A DNA stretch of 64,000 nt from Rhizobium gallicum bv. gallicum R602sp (GCF_000816845.1 NZ_CP006877.1:3419001-3483000), one strand, 5' to 3'; positions 1 to 9,691 are shown, counted from the stretch's first letter. Notes: generated from the sequence alone by a model not told the origin. Made by a program: numbers and translations.

Positions 1-561
1 ACCTTGCGCGCTCCGCTCGGCGTTCACGCGATCTTGGGCAATCACGACTGGTGGGAAGACAAGGTCGCTCAGGAGAACGACGGCACGCAACCGTTCGGAC
101 ATCGCGCCTTGTCCGATGTCGGAATTCCGGTTTACAGCAACCGTGCCGTCCGGCTCGAAAAAGATGGCTATGGCTTTTGGCTGGCGGGCTTGGAAGACCA
201 ATTGGCGCTTTTGCCCGGCAAGAGCTGGGGCCGCACGCACATGCTCGGCCTGGACGATCTGGACGGCACGCTGGCTCAGGTTTCCGACGATGCGCCGATC
301 ATCCTGCTTGCCCATGAGCCTGATCTCTTTCCACGGGTGCCGCAGCGAGTATCGCTGACGCTTTCGGGCCATACACACGGCGGGCAGATCCGTCTTTTTG
401 GCCGCTCGCCGGTTGTTCCGTCCCGTTTCGGCAATCGTTACGCTTATGGTCACGTCGTCGAGGAGGGACGAAACATTATTATCTCCGGCGGCCTTGGCTG
501 TTCGATTGCGCCAATCCGCTTCGGCGTCCCGCCGGAGATTGTCGTGATCGATCTTGGATAG
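1..561 (+). CDS. Metallophosphoesterase, calcineurin-like (5' truncated)
   Basis: C-terminal part of a calcineurin-fold metal-dependent phosphoesterase; the reading frame is already open at base 1 and the true start lies outside the window. Visible metal-ligand motifs in order are GNHDWW near the start, LLAHEPD in the middle and SGHTHGGQ about 60 residues before the end. The earlier DxH and GD motifs are missing because of the window edge. The SGHTHGGQ block and the ending resemble the YkuE/YaeI-like branch, whose characterised members act on envelope lipids or phosphodiesters, but the substrate cannot be read from this fragment. The family assignment is firm. Confidence 0.9.
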   Translation, partial: TLRAPLGVHAILGNHDWWEDKVAQENDGTQPFGHRALSDVGIPVYSNRAVRLEKDGYGFWLAGLEDQLALLPGKSWGRTHMLGLDDLDGTLAQVSDDAPIILLAHEPDLFPRVPQRVSLTLSGHTHGGQIRLFGRSPVVPSRFGNRYAYGHVVEEGRNIIISGGLGCSIAPIRFGVPPEIVVIDLG

Positions 562-570
562 ACAAGGGAG

Positions 571-964
571 TGTCCGAGCAAACCCTCGTTCGAGACGCTG
601 AAGCGCGACGTGATCGAGGAACTCGGCGTCGGGTGAAAATTCAGCGGCTTCTCTGGAGGTCGAGAACTTCTTTGACTGCGATAAACGCGCCTGGCATGAG
701 CTCGGTGACGTGATGGATATCCCGCCCGAGTTTCCGTTCAAGTCCGGCGAGATCACCCGCCGGATCGAGGATGGCGGCAATTATCTCGAGTTCAAATGGG
801 CGCCTGCGACACCCCTGTCCGCGGCTGAATATTCTCCCTATTTCTTCGCTGGAGAAATCGAGACGTTGCCAGCCTCGCCGCGCCATCTTGCTGGCGCGAT
901 GGGAATCCAGCGGGCAACGATCGGGCCGACCGCAAACATTGACGCCACTGGATCGGCGCCTTAG
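571..964 (+). pseudogene. NUDIX hydrolase remnant (frameshifted)
   Basis: There is no intact gene, but two reading frames hold consecutive parts of a NUDIX fold. From about 574 one frame reads ETLKRDVIEELGV, which matches the RExxEExG core of a Nudix box, then stops at 634-636. A second frame is open from about 629 to 964 and reads ENFFDCD..HELGD..PPEFPF and later GGNYLEFKWAP, the usual downstream strands of these proteins (HE-x motif, then a tryptophan strand). The N-terminal half of the fold and a start codon are missing. A 5' deletion plus one frameshift explains this best. Confidence 0.55.
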
Positions 965-996
965 CTACGCCTCATTCGCAATGAGGAGGATGCGCC

Positions 997-1560
997 ATGC
1001 GGAGTCTCGATCCGTGCCGGGTTTTCCGCAAGCTTTCCTATAACAACGCGCTTGCGAACCATCGCCTATTGGCTGCCTGCGCGTCCCTGCGTCCGGGGGA
1101 GTTCGAGGCGAAGCGCGTGAGCTTCTTTCCATCGATCAAGTCGACGCTCAACCACATCATCACCGTGGACTGGTTCTATGTCGACGCGCTCGAGGGCGGC
1201 ACGCTTGGTCCGAAAGCCTGGGAGGTCGAAGAGCCCTTCGATACGGTCGCCTCGCTTGCTGTCGAGCAGCGCAAGGTCGATCAGCGCCTCGTGGCGTTTT
1301 GCGAAGCCCTGAGCCCGGAAGGTCTTGCAGCGGTGATCGATCTTCAGCGCGAAGGCCGCCTCCAGAAAGAGCGGGCGGACGACGTGCTGAACCACCTCTT
1401 CCAGCATCAGACGCATCATCGCGGCCAGGTGCATGCGATGCTCGCTGGAACCTGCGTAGAGCCGCCGCAGCTCGACGAGTTTATCGTCGATGACGACGCG
1501 AAGTTCCGCAGTGTTGAGGTCGCCGCCCTCGGCTGGAGCGAAGAGACGCTGATGCGTTAA
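997..1560 (+). CDS. DinB family protein
   Basis: A 187-residue four-helix-bundle protein of the DinB/YfiT superfamily. The candidate metal-binding histidines are in NHIITVD (about residue 52) and in the late motif HQTHHRGQVHAM (about residues 137-148), which is the family hallmark. Bacterial members include DNA-damage-inducible proteins and thiol-dependent transferases, so the reaction here is unknown. The start is set by AGGAGG about 6 bases upstream of ATG 997. The gene runs tail to tail into acvB, and the two stop codons overlap (1557-1560). Confidence 0.88.
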   Translation: MRSLDPCRVFRKLSYNNALANHRLLAACASLRPGEFEAKRVSFFPSIKSTLNHIITVDWFYVDALEGGTLGPKAWEVEEPFDTVASLAVEQRKVDQRLVAFCEALSPEGLAAVIDLQREGRLQKERADDVLNHLFQHQTHHRGQVHAMLAGTCVEPPQLDEFIVDDDAKFRSVEVAALGWSEETLMR

Positions 1561-2936
1561 TCGGCAAGCTGCGCCTTCAGCCGGTCGACGATCGTCTTCG
1601 TCAGCAGATCGTAGTTCTCGTCGAAATGGTGATCGCCCGGCAACTCGACGACGTCGGCGGCGCTATTCTTCAACGCAGGGCAGGCAACCTCGTCGTCGTC
1701 GTCCTTGCCGTAGATGCATTGCACAAGCTTGGGGTCGATGACTTTCAGATCATCGACCGGATCGCCGGCAGCACCCTGCGTCTTCTGGCCGAGCCAGCCC
1801 ATGACGGAAATCACATAGTCCACCTCGTGGGAGAGCGAGAGCAGCGACACCTGGGCGATCGCCGCTTTGTCCGCGGCTTTGAGCCTGTTGTAGGTGGCGG
1901 GCACGATATCGGCACCGAAAGAGTAACCGATCAGAAGAACGTGCTTCACCTTCCATTGCTTGCGATAGAATTCGATAATCTTCGCCAGGTCGTCGGCCGT
2001 CTCCTGGGGCTGGCGCTCTGACCAGAAATAGTGAAGTGAGTCGACACCGATGACGGGAATGCCCTCTTTCTGCAGCGCCGCACCGACTTCCTTGTCGATA
2101 TCGCGCCAGCCGCCGTCGCCGGAATAGATGATGGCCATGGTGTTCATGGACGGCTTTGCCTCGAGCACGGCAAGCGGCAATCCGAGCGGATTGTCCGCGC
2201 CTCCAGAAGCGGCGATCAGGTCGTCCAGTGTGTCAGAAAGCGCCGTTTCGGCATCATCCCCGACATCGCGGATCTCAATTTCCGGATGATCCTTCTTCAG
2301 CGCCTCGGCATGCGCACGCCCGTCTTTCGTTGCAGCGGAGGAGAAGGCAGCAGTGATGGGGTTCGGAAGGCTGCCTTCGGCGAGGCCGTAGATCATCCGG
2401 TCACCCACCGGCTTTTTGGATGCCGGCGTGCAGAGCTGTTGGGTCAGCGGAATGCCGGCAACCGGATCCACGACCAGCGTTTGGCCGATCGTCGCATCGG
2501 GCGTCTGCGCAGCAATCGCCAGCGCCAATGCGCCGCCCTCGCTGATACCGGCGATGATCGGCAGATGATAGGCGCTGTTGCCGGCAGCCCGCTGCACCTG
2601 CTGGCTGAGCGACTCGATGTCGGAAACCAGATAGATGCAGCCATCATTCTCGCGGACGTCATATTTGCGCAGGGCGTCCATATAGGTCGGGAAGTCGACA
2701 CCGATTACGACGGCTCCCTCCTGCACGAGACTGTCGGCCTCCGCCTTTTCCTTGTCGCCCCAGCCAGTGCCATCCGAAATCAGCATCACCGCGCCTTTGA
2801 CATCGCCGTCCGGCAAAAAGATGTGCGGCGAAGGAATAAGTCCGGTTTCAAAGCGTTGCGTGGTTTCCTCGGCAGCGACGGCCGGGGCCGTCAGCGCGAA
2901 AGCGCACACGGCAGAGAGGAGATATCTTCTGATCAT
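1557..2936 (-). CDS. acvB: AcvB/VirJ family periplasmic protein
   Basis: A 459-residue exported protein matching AcvB of Agrobacterium (AtvA of Rhizobium tropici); its C-terminal half is the VirJ-like domain. It has a signal peptide (residues 1-22, ending APAVAA) and two alpha/beta-hydrolase-like halves with nucleophile-elbow motifs, GISEGG around residue 132 and GYSFGAD around residue 339. Work on Agrobacterium AcvB reports hydrolysis of lysyl-phosphatidylglycerol in the periplasm, and loss affects acid tolerance and virulence. The start codon overlaps the lpiA stop by four bases (ATGA), so the two are translationally coupled. That pairing makes this family call strong. Confidence 0.93.
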   Translation of the reverse strand: MIRRYLLSAVCAFALTAPAVAAEETTQRFETGLIPSPHIFLPDGDVKGAVMLISDGTGWGDKEKAEADSLVQEGAVVIGVDFPTYMDALRKYDVRENDGCIYLVSDIESLSQQVQRAAGNSAYHLPIIAGISEGGALALAIAAQTPDATIGQTLVVDPVAGIPLTQQLCTPASKKPVGDRMIYGLAEGSLPNPITAAFSSAATKDGRAHAEALKKDHPEIEIRDVGDDAETALSDTLDDLIAASGGADNPLGLPLAVLEAKPSMNTMAIIYSGDGGWRDIDKEVGAALQKEGIPVIGVDSLHYFWSERQPQETADDLAKIIEFYRKQWKVKHVLLIGYSFGADIVPATYNRLKAADKAAIAQVSLLSLSHEVDYVISVMGWLGQKTQGAAGDPVDDLKVIDPKLVQCIYGKDDDDEVACPALKNSAADVVELPGDHHFDENYDLLTKTIVDRLKAQLAD

Positions 2937-5599
2937 TTCCTGACGACTCCCTTCAATCCGCCGCCGATGAGAAGTGTAGCGTCCATCAACGCGATCATCG
3001 GATTGCCCCCTCCTGGAACCGCAAGATAGCGCGGCTGCCAGTGCGGATGAAACTTTGATTTGAATGCCCGAAGGCCTTTGAAATTGTAAAAGCGCTCGCC
3101 GTGTTCGAAGACGGTGCTGCCGATCCGGTCCCAGACAGGTGCCGTCTCGCGGTTGGACATGCCGGAAAGCGGCGCCATGCCAAGGTTGAAGTGCGTATAG
3201 CCTTCGCCTCGCAGATATTCCATGATCCGCACGAAGAGGAAGTCCATCGATCCCTTCGGCGCCTCCGGCGAAAAGCGCATGAGGTCAATCGTACCTTCCG
3301 ACTTCGTTTCGGTGACGAGGATATTGGCAAACGCAACGATCCTCCCGTCCTTCTTCAAAACGCCGACAGGCTGGACGCTGACGTAATCCGCCTCGAAGGC
3401 GCCGAGCGAGAAGCCTTTCTCCTTGGCGTTGTGATGTTCGAGCCAGGCGTTGGAAACCGCAGAGAGCTCATCGATGACACCCGCGACCTCCTCGGGGGGG
3501 ATGACTTCGAATTCCAGCCCGTCGCGCTGCGCGCGCGCCGCCGTCTGCCGCAGGTTTGCCCATTTGCCGCCCTTCATTTCGAAATCCGTCAGATCGGCAA
3601 CGGCCAGTTCGCCGAGCTTGAACGCACGCAGGCCCGCATCGGCGCAGTGGGACAGAAGTGCTGGAGAAATCTGATAGAACACTGCCCGGCAACCGGCAGC
3701 GCGCGCCGCCTCGACGAAGCGCCACACGAGTTCCGGCCTCGCTTGCTTTGCCCCGATGGGATCAAAGAGTGCGATCCAGGAGCGCCCCTGCCGGCCATAC
3801 ATGATGAAGGCATCGCCCTCCTCGGAAAACATGATGCTCTTGTCGCCCATGCGCACGAGATTGGCATCGGCATCATTCTGCGTCCTGACGATCTCGACCG
3901 CGCGCCGGAGCGCATCCTCCGTCGCAGGCTCCGGCTTGAAAGCGGCGGGGCGCAGCAGGCTGAAGATCGCGATGGCCGACGAAATGATCGTGAGGCCGAG
4001 AACGGCACGCAGCCCGCGCGGCGCCTCGCCGGCGAATTCGAACTGCCACCAGAGCTCATTGCTGTATTCCACATCGCGGTAGACGAAGAGCAGGATGACG
4101 ACCGCGCCCACGCAGATCACTGCAATCGCCGTCATCCATGATGCCGTCAGCGTCTGGTTAAGCAATGAGGCGTGACGGGTGAAGAGCCGGCGGCTGACAA
4201 ACAGGCTGGAGATAAGGAAGGCAAGGAACACCGCTTCGACAAGCGCGACGGCCTTGAGCAACGAAAGCGCTAGCGCAGCAACAGCGGCGATAACCGCCAC
4301 CAGCCAGGCACCGTCGAGCCGCTGGCCAAGACCGCGCGCGGCAACGAGTAGCGCGAGACCCATCAGACTGGAAAGAAAATGTGCTCCTTCAACGATCGGC
4401 AGCGGCAGATAGCTGGCGAGGAATTCCAGGTTCTGGTCGGGCGTTGGCGTGACGCTCGAAAAGATCAGCATGACGCCGAGCAGCAGCGCCAGCGCCGAAA
4501 GCAGCTGCGGCGTCAGTCGTGCGCCGATGCGCCGGATGCTGGAAGCCGCCGGATGATCGACAAAGCGCCGAAATTCGGTTGCCGACACCGCGAGCACGGC
4601 GATCAGAAGCGGCAGCACATGATAGATCAGACGGTAAAGGACCAGCGAGCCGAGAACCGCGTCGATATTCACCGCGCTGCCGAGCGAAGCGATGATGACC
4701 GTCTCGAAAACACCGAGACCCGCCGGAACATGGCTCAACACCCCGAGCCCGACAGCGATCGCATAGACGGCAAGGAACACCGGCCAAGCGATCGCCGTTT
4801 GCGGCAGCAGAACATAAAGAACCGTGGCTGAAGCCGCGATGTCGAAGGCGGTCACCAGGAACTGGCGCGACCATGTGCGCGAATCCGGCAAGCGGATTGC
4901 GATCGGGCCGATGTGCATCGCCCGACCGTCGCGTCCAAGTACGACAAGCGCGCCAAGAGCCGCGATGATCACGCCCGCGACCAGCCGGAGCAGCAATGCG
5001 CTCGTTCCCACCAGAGGTGCGATTTCATCGGCGATGATCATCAGCGCGATCGATGCGACCCCTGCCAGGCCAAGCCCGAAGGACAGCGTGACGAACGCAA
5101 TGACGCGGCCGATATCTTCCGGCGTCAGGCCGAGACGCGAATAGGCGCGATAGCGGATCGCCCCGCCGCTCAACGCGCCGAAGCCCGCCGTGTTGCCGAC
5201 CGCATAAGCGCTGAAAGCCGTCAGGGCTACATGCGGAAATGGCAGCCTCTTGCCGATGTAATCGATGGCATTGAGATCGTAAACGATGAGCGCCAGGAAG
5301 CTCAATCCGGTAAAGAGAAGCGCAAGCAGGATGGCGCTGGGGCGCGTATTGGAGAGCGCTGCGACGACATCCTCGTAGCGCACCTCATCCGTAAGCTGGA
5401 CGACGGCATATCCGACGATGCAGAAAACAAGAAGCGTGGCGAGCGCCACCAGATGGGGCCGATAGCGCCGCAGGAACCCGCGCGCACCCCGGCTGTCTGC
5501 GACTTCGATCTCTTCCAAGCTGCCGTCACTCGCCATCTCTACCTGCCGCTTTGCCGTCTGGCGGATCATCCCGGTAGACGAAGCATACGCGGCATTCAA
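2933..5599 (-). CDS. lpiA: Lysyl-phosphatidylglycerol synthase/flippase LpiA (MprF family)
   Basis: A large inner-membrane protein that makes lysyl-phosphatidylglycerol from lysyl-tRNA and phosphatidylglycerol and flips it outward. The N-terminal ~540 residues hold many hydrophobic segments typical of the MprF flippase (including VGNTAGFGALSGGAIRYR). The C-terminal ~330 residues are the soluble synthase domain (for example FSPEAPKGSMDFLF and HFNLGMAPLSGM). It is the first gene of lpiA-acvB, known in rhizobia and Agrobacterium as an acid-induced operon. The start is uncertain: the longest frame begins at a TTG (5599), and ATG codons at 5569 and 5536 would give proteins of 878 and 867 residues. 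Confidence 0.93.
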   Translation of the reverse strand: MNAAYASSTGMIRQTAKRQVEMASDGSLEEIEVADSRGARGFLRRYRPHLVALATLLVFCIVGYAVVQLTDEVRYEDVVAALSNTRPSAILLALLFTGLSFLALIVYDLNAIDYIGKRLPFPHVALTAFSAYAVGNTAGFGALSGGAIRYRAYSRLGLTPEDIGRVIAFVTLSFGLGLAGVASIALMIIADEIAPLVGTSALLLRLVAGVIIAALGALVVLGRDGRAMHIGPIAIRLPDSRTWSRQFLVTAFDIAASATVLYVLLPQTAIAWPVFLAVYAIAVGLGVLSHVPAGLGVFETVIIASLGSAVNIDAVLGSLVLYRLIYHVLPLLIAVLAVSATEFRRFVDHPAASSIRRIGARLTPQLLSALALLLGVMLIFSSVTPTPDQNLEFLASYLPLPIVEGAHFLSSLMGLALLVAARGLGQRLDGAWLVAVIAAVAALALSLLKAVALVEAVFLAFLISSLFVSRRLFTRHASLLNQTLTASWMTAIAVICVGAVVILLFVYRDVEYSNELWWQFEFAGEAPRGLRAVLGLTIISSAIAIFSLLRPAAFKPEPATEDALRRAVEIVRTQNDADANLVRMGDKSIMFSEEGDAFIMYGRQGRSWIALFDPIGAKQARPELVWRFVEAARAAGCRAVFYQISPALLSHCADAGLRAFKLGELAVADLTDFEMKGGKWANLRQTAARAQRDGLEFEVIPPEEVAGVIDELSAVSNAWLEHHNAKEKGFSLGAFEADYVSVQPVGVLKKDGRIVAFANILVTETKSEGTIDLMRFSPEAPKGSMDFLFVRIMEYLRGEGYTHFNLGMAPLSGMSNRETAPVWDRIGSTVFEHGERFYNFKGLRAFKSKFHPHWQPRYLAVPGGGNPMIALMDATLLIGGGLKGVVRK

Positions 5600-5687
5600 G
5601 CTCTGCGAGCTTCTACCGGACGATACCCCACCGCCGTCATTTGCGTCTCACTCGGCTTGAATTGGGGCAGAATTAGCGCCGTCAAAC

Positions 5688-5702
5688 GCAATGAAACATT
5701 GC
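5688..5702. promoter_or_regulatory. Inverted repeat upstream of lpiA
   Basis: A perfect palindrome with arms GCAATG and CATTGC around AAA lies about 90 bases upstream of the longest lpiA start, in the 188-bp gap between mscS and lpiA. On the minus strand a TTGTCA (5717-5722) could be a -35 element, which would put the palindrome over the -10 region. This is an operator candidate only; the regulator is not evident, and I did not recognise a ChvI site. Confidence 0.4.
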
Positions 5703-5787
5703 ATTTTCGTAAGGTTTGACAATCGAAGAACAAGATCAGCCAAGACCTGCGTTCGTGCGGCACTGTCCGACACAAGCCTCGGAATTT

Positions 5788-7914
5788 TCAGCTCGCGACC
5801 TCGCTCGCCGTATCCGGCTTTTGTGTCACAAGGCGCGCCGCCGCCGCACGCGCCTCGGCCTCGCGCCCGTCGCCGGCGACCTGTACGGTCGGCACCGCGA
5901 ATTCAATGCCGTTCTCCTTGAAGGCATTGCGGATCATCGCCAGTGCGTTGCGGCGGATGACGAATTGCTCGCCCGGCTTGGTCATCATCGACAGCCGGAG
6001 CTCAATAGCGAATTCGCCGAATTGCTCAACGCCCTTCATCTTCAGCGTCTCGATGATATGCGGCCCGAATTCGGGATTCTCGAGCAATTGCTGTCCGATC
6101 TGCTTGATTACCTTCTTCGCTTTCACGAGGTCAGTATCGTAGGTCACGTTGAGACTGATCTTGTCGATCGTCCAGTCGCGATTGAGGTTCTTGACCGCGC
6201 CGAGTTCGCCGAAGGGCACGGTCGTCAGTGGTCCGCGGTGATGGCGCAGTTTCACCGAGCGCAGGCTGAAGGCCTCGACCACGCCCTTGTGGCTGCCGCT
6301 CTCGATATACTCGCCGACGCGAAAGGCATCGTCCCACAGATAGAACATCCCACTGATGACATCCTTGACGATCGCTTGCGCTCCAAAACCCACCGCAACA
6401 CCGACGACGCCGGCTCCGGCGATCAAGGGCGCGATCTGTATGCTGAGACCGGCGAGCACCATCAAGACGGCGATAACGGCGATAACGACAGCAAGGATGT
6501 TACGAAAAATCGGCAGCAGCGTCTGCAACCGCGCGCGCCTCGCCTTTTCCTCATCCGTGGCGCCATCGGCAAGCGGGGAATCGGCAAGCTTGCTGTTGAT
6601 AAAAGCCTTCACGAGATGCCAGAGCAGATCGGCTGCAAGCAGAATGACGACACCGCCGATGACGCCGCGAGCGATGCGATCCACCATCGTCTCCCCGGCG
6701 GCCATCGTATCGGCTCCGACGCCAATCATGCGGCCCAACCAGACAGCTGCCAACGCGATGATGACCGCCCTGACGCCGCGGTCAAGCAACACTGCTGCCA
6801 TGCTGCGCTTTGCAAGGAAACCCGCTTCAGCCTGATGCAGCGCACGGACAGAAATCGTGGCGATGGCGAGGACTTTCGGCAATATCAGCGCGTAGATGCA
6901 GAGCCAAAGCAACCAGGCGAAGCCGGTGACCCACAGCACCCAAAGCAACACGAAATAAAGCGTCAACGCCCAGGATGTCGTAGGACTTCGGCGTGCACCA
7001 TCTGCCGGTCGCGACCAAACAGCCTCGGTGGCAATCAGAAACAATCCGATACCAAGAACATAGGCAACGAAATAGCGCGATGCACTGGAAAAGCCGAGCG
7101 GCGCCAAAACCTGGATGACGGCCCATCCGAAGGCGAAATAGATGACGAAAACTGCCGAGCGCCGGAACCAGAAAAGCGCTTCGGCGCGAGAGACCTCGCG
7201 TTCGCCATCGGCCCTTGGAAGCGTCACCAAAGCAACCAGCAGCCGTCCAAGCGAAATAACAAAGCGTGCGGCCACCAGCGCAATCGTCACGGCGATCGCC
7301 ATCGACTGACTGATCGGGGGCCAGTTCAACAAAAGAAGCGCTATGAGAGTTGCGATCATGAAGACGATAGCAGGGACGAGGCGATAGAACAGATTGACCC
7401 CTGCCTGATAAAGCCCCGCCGGTTCCTCGGCATCCACGCGCCGAATGCGCGGGCGCGACGCAAACGCACGGAAAAGCAATTCAGCCAGAGGACCTGCAAG
7501 AAAAAGAGCCAGCGCCTGAACCAGAATCCGGCCGACGCCTACGGGCTCCACCTCCCGGTCGACAATATCGGATGCGCTTGAGACCTCGTCCGGCAGGGCC
7601 ATTGGGGCTTGCGACACCATCTCGACATGACGGCGTACGTGCCCGAGTAAATCCGAAAGCACGGACATCTGCTCTTCAGGCGCGGTGGCGGCTGGAGCAG
7701 ATGGGGCTTCATTCGTCTTCGCCGACATCCATTTCTGGACTTCGGGGGCCCGCATCAGTTCCATTATCTGGCGCACTTTGTCCGGCGGCGGCCCGCCCGC
7801 ATCCGCGGCAGGTGCTGGTGTTTGCCCACGCGTCGCGCCGGAAAGGGCCGTCAAAATCACCAAAGAGAGAAGAAGCGCCCAAAGACCGCGCCCCATGAAC
7901 CTTGAACCCGACAT
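5788..7914 (-). CDS. MscS-type mechanosensitive channel, large form
   Basis: A 708-residue inner-membrane channel that should open under hypo-osmotic tension. It has an N-terminal signal peptide, a Pro/Ala-rich stretch, about ten hydrophobic segments, then the pore and beta domain of MscS (VGVAVGFGAQAIVKD followed by VKLRHHRGPLTTVPFGEL). Its length puts it with the MscK/YbdG-like larger members and not the ~290-residue MscS core. The ATG at 7914 was chosen because GGAGGGG sits about 8 bases upstream; a longer frame from 7950 lacks such a site. It is transcribed in the same direction as lpiA. Confidence 0.9.
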   Translation of the reverse strand: MSGSRFMGRGLWALLLSLVILTALSGATRGQTPAPAADAGGPPPDKVRQIMELMRAPEVQKWMSAKTNEAPSAPAATAPEEQMSVLSDLLGHVRRHVEMVSQAPMALPDEVSSASDIVDREVEPVGVGRILVQALALFLAGPLAELLFRAFASRPRIRRVDAEEPAGLYQAGVNLFYRLVPAIVFMIATLIALLLLNWPPISQSMAIAVTIALVAARFVISLGRLLVALVTLPRADGEREVSRAEALFWFRRSAVFVIYFAFGWAVIQVLAPLGFSSASRYFVAYVLGIGLFLIATEAVWSRPADGARRSPTTSWALTLYFVLLWVLWVTGFAWLLWLCIYALILPKVLAIATISVRALHQAEAGFLAKRSMAAVLLDRGVRAVIIALAAVWLGRMIGVGADTMAAGETMVDRIARGVIGGVVILLAADLLWHLVKAFINSKLADSPLADGATDEEKARRARLQTLLPIFRNILAVVIAVIAVLMVLAGLSIQIAPLIAGAGVVGVAVGFGAQAIVKDVISGMFYLWDDAFRVGEYIESGSHKGVVEAFSLRSVKLRHHRGPLTTVPFGELGAVKNLNRDWTIDKISLNVTYDTDLVKAKKVIKQIGQQLLENPEFGPHIIETLKMKGVEQFGEFAIELRLSMMTKPGEQFVIRRNALAMIRNAFKENGIEFAVPTVQVAGDGREAEARAAAARLVTQKPDTASEVAS

Positions 7915-8057
7915 GATGCCGCCCCTCCGGTGTGATTCCGCATCAACCATATCGCGTGCACGGCCATAGGCAATGGCCCGTGAAAAGCCCGCAACCGGCG
8001 AACTTTATGGGGTCAGTCCACCGAGGATGCAGGCTTGTAACGCTTGGGGCTTGGACC

Positions 8058-9077
8058 TTAGGCTTTCGGCTTTTCCACATGGCCGCCGAAGCCGGCGCGC
8101 ATGGCGGAAAGCACCTTATTGGCGAATTCGTCATTATCGCGCGAGGAAAAACGGCCATAGAGCGCAGCGCTCAGCACCGGCGTCGGCACGCTTTCGTCGA
8201 TAGCTGCCATGATCGTCCAGCGGCCTTCGCCGGAGTCCGAAACGCGGCCAGCAAATTTCGTCAGCGCCGGATCGTCATGCAGCGCGTCCGAGGTCAAATC
8301 AAGCAGCCACGAGGTGATGACGCTGCCGCGCCGCCATACTTCGGCGACATCCTGCAGGTTGAAATCGTAGCGGTAGTGTTCCGGGTGGGAGAGAGGCGCG
8401 GTTTCGGCGTCCGATTCTTGCGCCGCCGCACCGATATTCGCCCGCTTAAGGATGTTCAGCCCCTCTGCATAAGCGGCCATCAGGCCGTATTCGATGCCGT
8501 TGTGAACCATCTTGACGAAATGGCCCGCGCCGTGAGCACCGCAATGCAAATAGCCCTGCTCCGCCGTGCTGTTCGGGTCAGGCTCGCGGTTTGCCGACGG
8601 CGGCGTCGTGCCGGCGCCAGGGGCAAGCGAGGCGAAGATCGGCGAAAGGCTCTGCACGATGCCCTTTTCGCCGCCGATCATCAGGCAATAGCCGCGCTCT
8701 AGACCGAAGACGCCGCCGCTGGTACCCACATCCACATAGTGGATGCCCTTGGTGATCAGCTCGGCGCCGCGGCGGATATCGTCGTGATAATAGGAATTGC
8801 CGCCATCGATGATGATATCGTCGTCGTGCAGCAGCGGCACGAGCTGGGCGATCACCTTGTCGGTGATGGCCGCCGGCAGCATCAGCCAGACCGCGCGCGG
8901 ACGGGAAAGCTTCGAGACGAACTCCTCGAGAGAGGCGCTGCCGACTGCGCCTTTTGCGACGAGATCGGCGACGCTCTCCGGCTTCGTGTCATAGACGACG
9001 CATTCATGGCCGTCGCGCATCAAGCGCTGGACCATATAATTGCCCATACGGCCCAAACCCACCATGCCAAGCTGCAT
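8058..9077 (-). CDS. gnd: 6-phosphogluconate dehydrogenase, short form
   Basis: Oxidatively decarboxylates 6-phosphogluconate to ribulose-5-phosphate in the cytosol. The 339-residue length fits the short, often NAD-linked form, not the ~470-residue enteric form. It has the dinucleotide motif GLGRMG (residues 7-12), the substrate motif DGGNSYY, the GTSGG loop and the catalytic-lysine helix HFVKMVHNGIEYG. AGGAG precedes the ATG by about 7 bases. It stands alone between mscS and an SRPBCC gene, but other pentose and triose phosphate genes (tkt, gap, pgk, fda) lie within 13 kb. A short form next to Entner-Doudoroff-type metabolism is usual in rhizobia. Confidence 0.93.
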   Translation of the reverse strand: MQLGMVGLGRMGNYMVQRLMRDGHECVVYDTKPESVADLVAKGAVGSASLEEFVSKLSRPRAVWLMLPAAITDKVIAQLVPLLHDDDIIIDGGNSYYHDDIRRGAELITKGIHYVDVGTSGGVFGLERGYCLMIGGEKGIVQSLSPIFASLAPGAGTTPPSANREPDPNSTAEQGYLHCGAHGAGHFVKMVHNGIEYGLMAAYAEGLNILKRANIGAAAQESDAETAPLSHPEHYRYDFNLQDVAEVWRRGSVITSWLLDLTSDALHDDPALTKFAGRVSDSGEGRWTIMAAIDESVPTPVLSAALYGRFSSRDNDEFANKVLSAMRAGFGGHVEKPKA

Positions 9078-9196
9078 CTGAAATCTCCTGGAACGTAATC
9101 AATACAATAATTCCGGAAACTAGCACCCACAGTGCAGCAGGCAAGCGAAGTCTCTATCACATTAAGGCGAAGGCGCTCCCGTGATGGCTTGTATTG

Positions 9197-9691
9197 TCAT
9201 TTGAGCGCCTCGTAGTCTGGAGCCTCCGCAGGCTCGCCGCGCATCTCGCTGAGGAACATGCCCTCCCGAAGATTGATGCCATGTTCGACGAAGGCCTTCA
9301 TGCAGCAGAGCATGTTGGCCCAGCCCTCGCAGTTGAGATAGGTGCCGCGCCGGCCGGCCTCGTTTTCCTGCCAGCCATTCTCTGAGATCGTCACCATCGT
9401 TCCGCCGTCCTCCAGCGGATCGAATTTCATCTCGACCGTCGTTTTGTAGCGAACCTTGTTCTCGTCCGTGCCACCATCCCAGCGCAGCAAGATCAGGCGC
9501 TCTGGAACGAGATCGACCACTTCGACCGGCGAATCCTTCCACCAGGTTACCGTCGTACCCTTGACGAGCGGTGCGCTCGCCCCGCCGATGGTCGTGAAAT
9601 AACTCGAGAGCTTCTTCGGATTGACCACCGCATCGAAAACTTCTGCGACCGGACGTCCGATCCGTCCGCCGACACGAATACTGAGGGACAT
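9197..9691 (-). CDS. SRPBCC (AHSA1-like) domain protein
   Basis: A 164-residue START/Bet v1-fold protein. It shows the N-terminal strand-helix (VGGRIGRPVAEVFDAVVNP), a central antiparallel sheet with VEVVDLVPERLILLRWDGG, and a C-terminal long helix beginning EGWANMLCCMKAFVEHG. Such proteins bind small hydrophobic ligands or act as Hsp90-ATPase-activator homologues; the ligand here is unknown. It is divergent from an ArsR regulator 56 bases away, the common ArsR-SRPBCC arrangement in which the regulator represses both genes. A strong AGGAGGAA site sits about 6 bases before the ATG. Confidence 0.85.
   Translation of the reverse strand: MSLSIRVGGRIGRPVAEVFDAVVNPKKLSSYFTTIGGASAPLVKGTTVTWWKDSPVEVVDLVPERLILLRWDGGTDENKVRYKTTVEMKFDPLEDGGTMVTISENGWQENEAGRRGTYLNCEGWANMLCCMKAFVEHGINLREGMFLSEMRGEPAEAPDYEALK

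Noticed and set aside
3101..4141. 346-codon frame antisense to lpiA
   Set aside because: Antisense shadow of the LPG synthase domain without domain features.
5716..7581. Long open frame (621 codons) antisense to the MscS-type channel
   Set aside because: Low-complexity, Arg/Asp/His-rich translation typical of a GC-rich antisense frame; no recognised motif.
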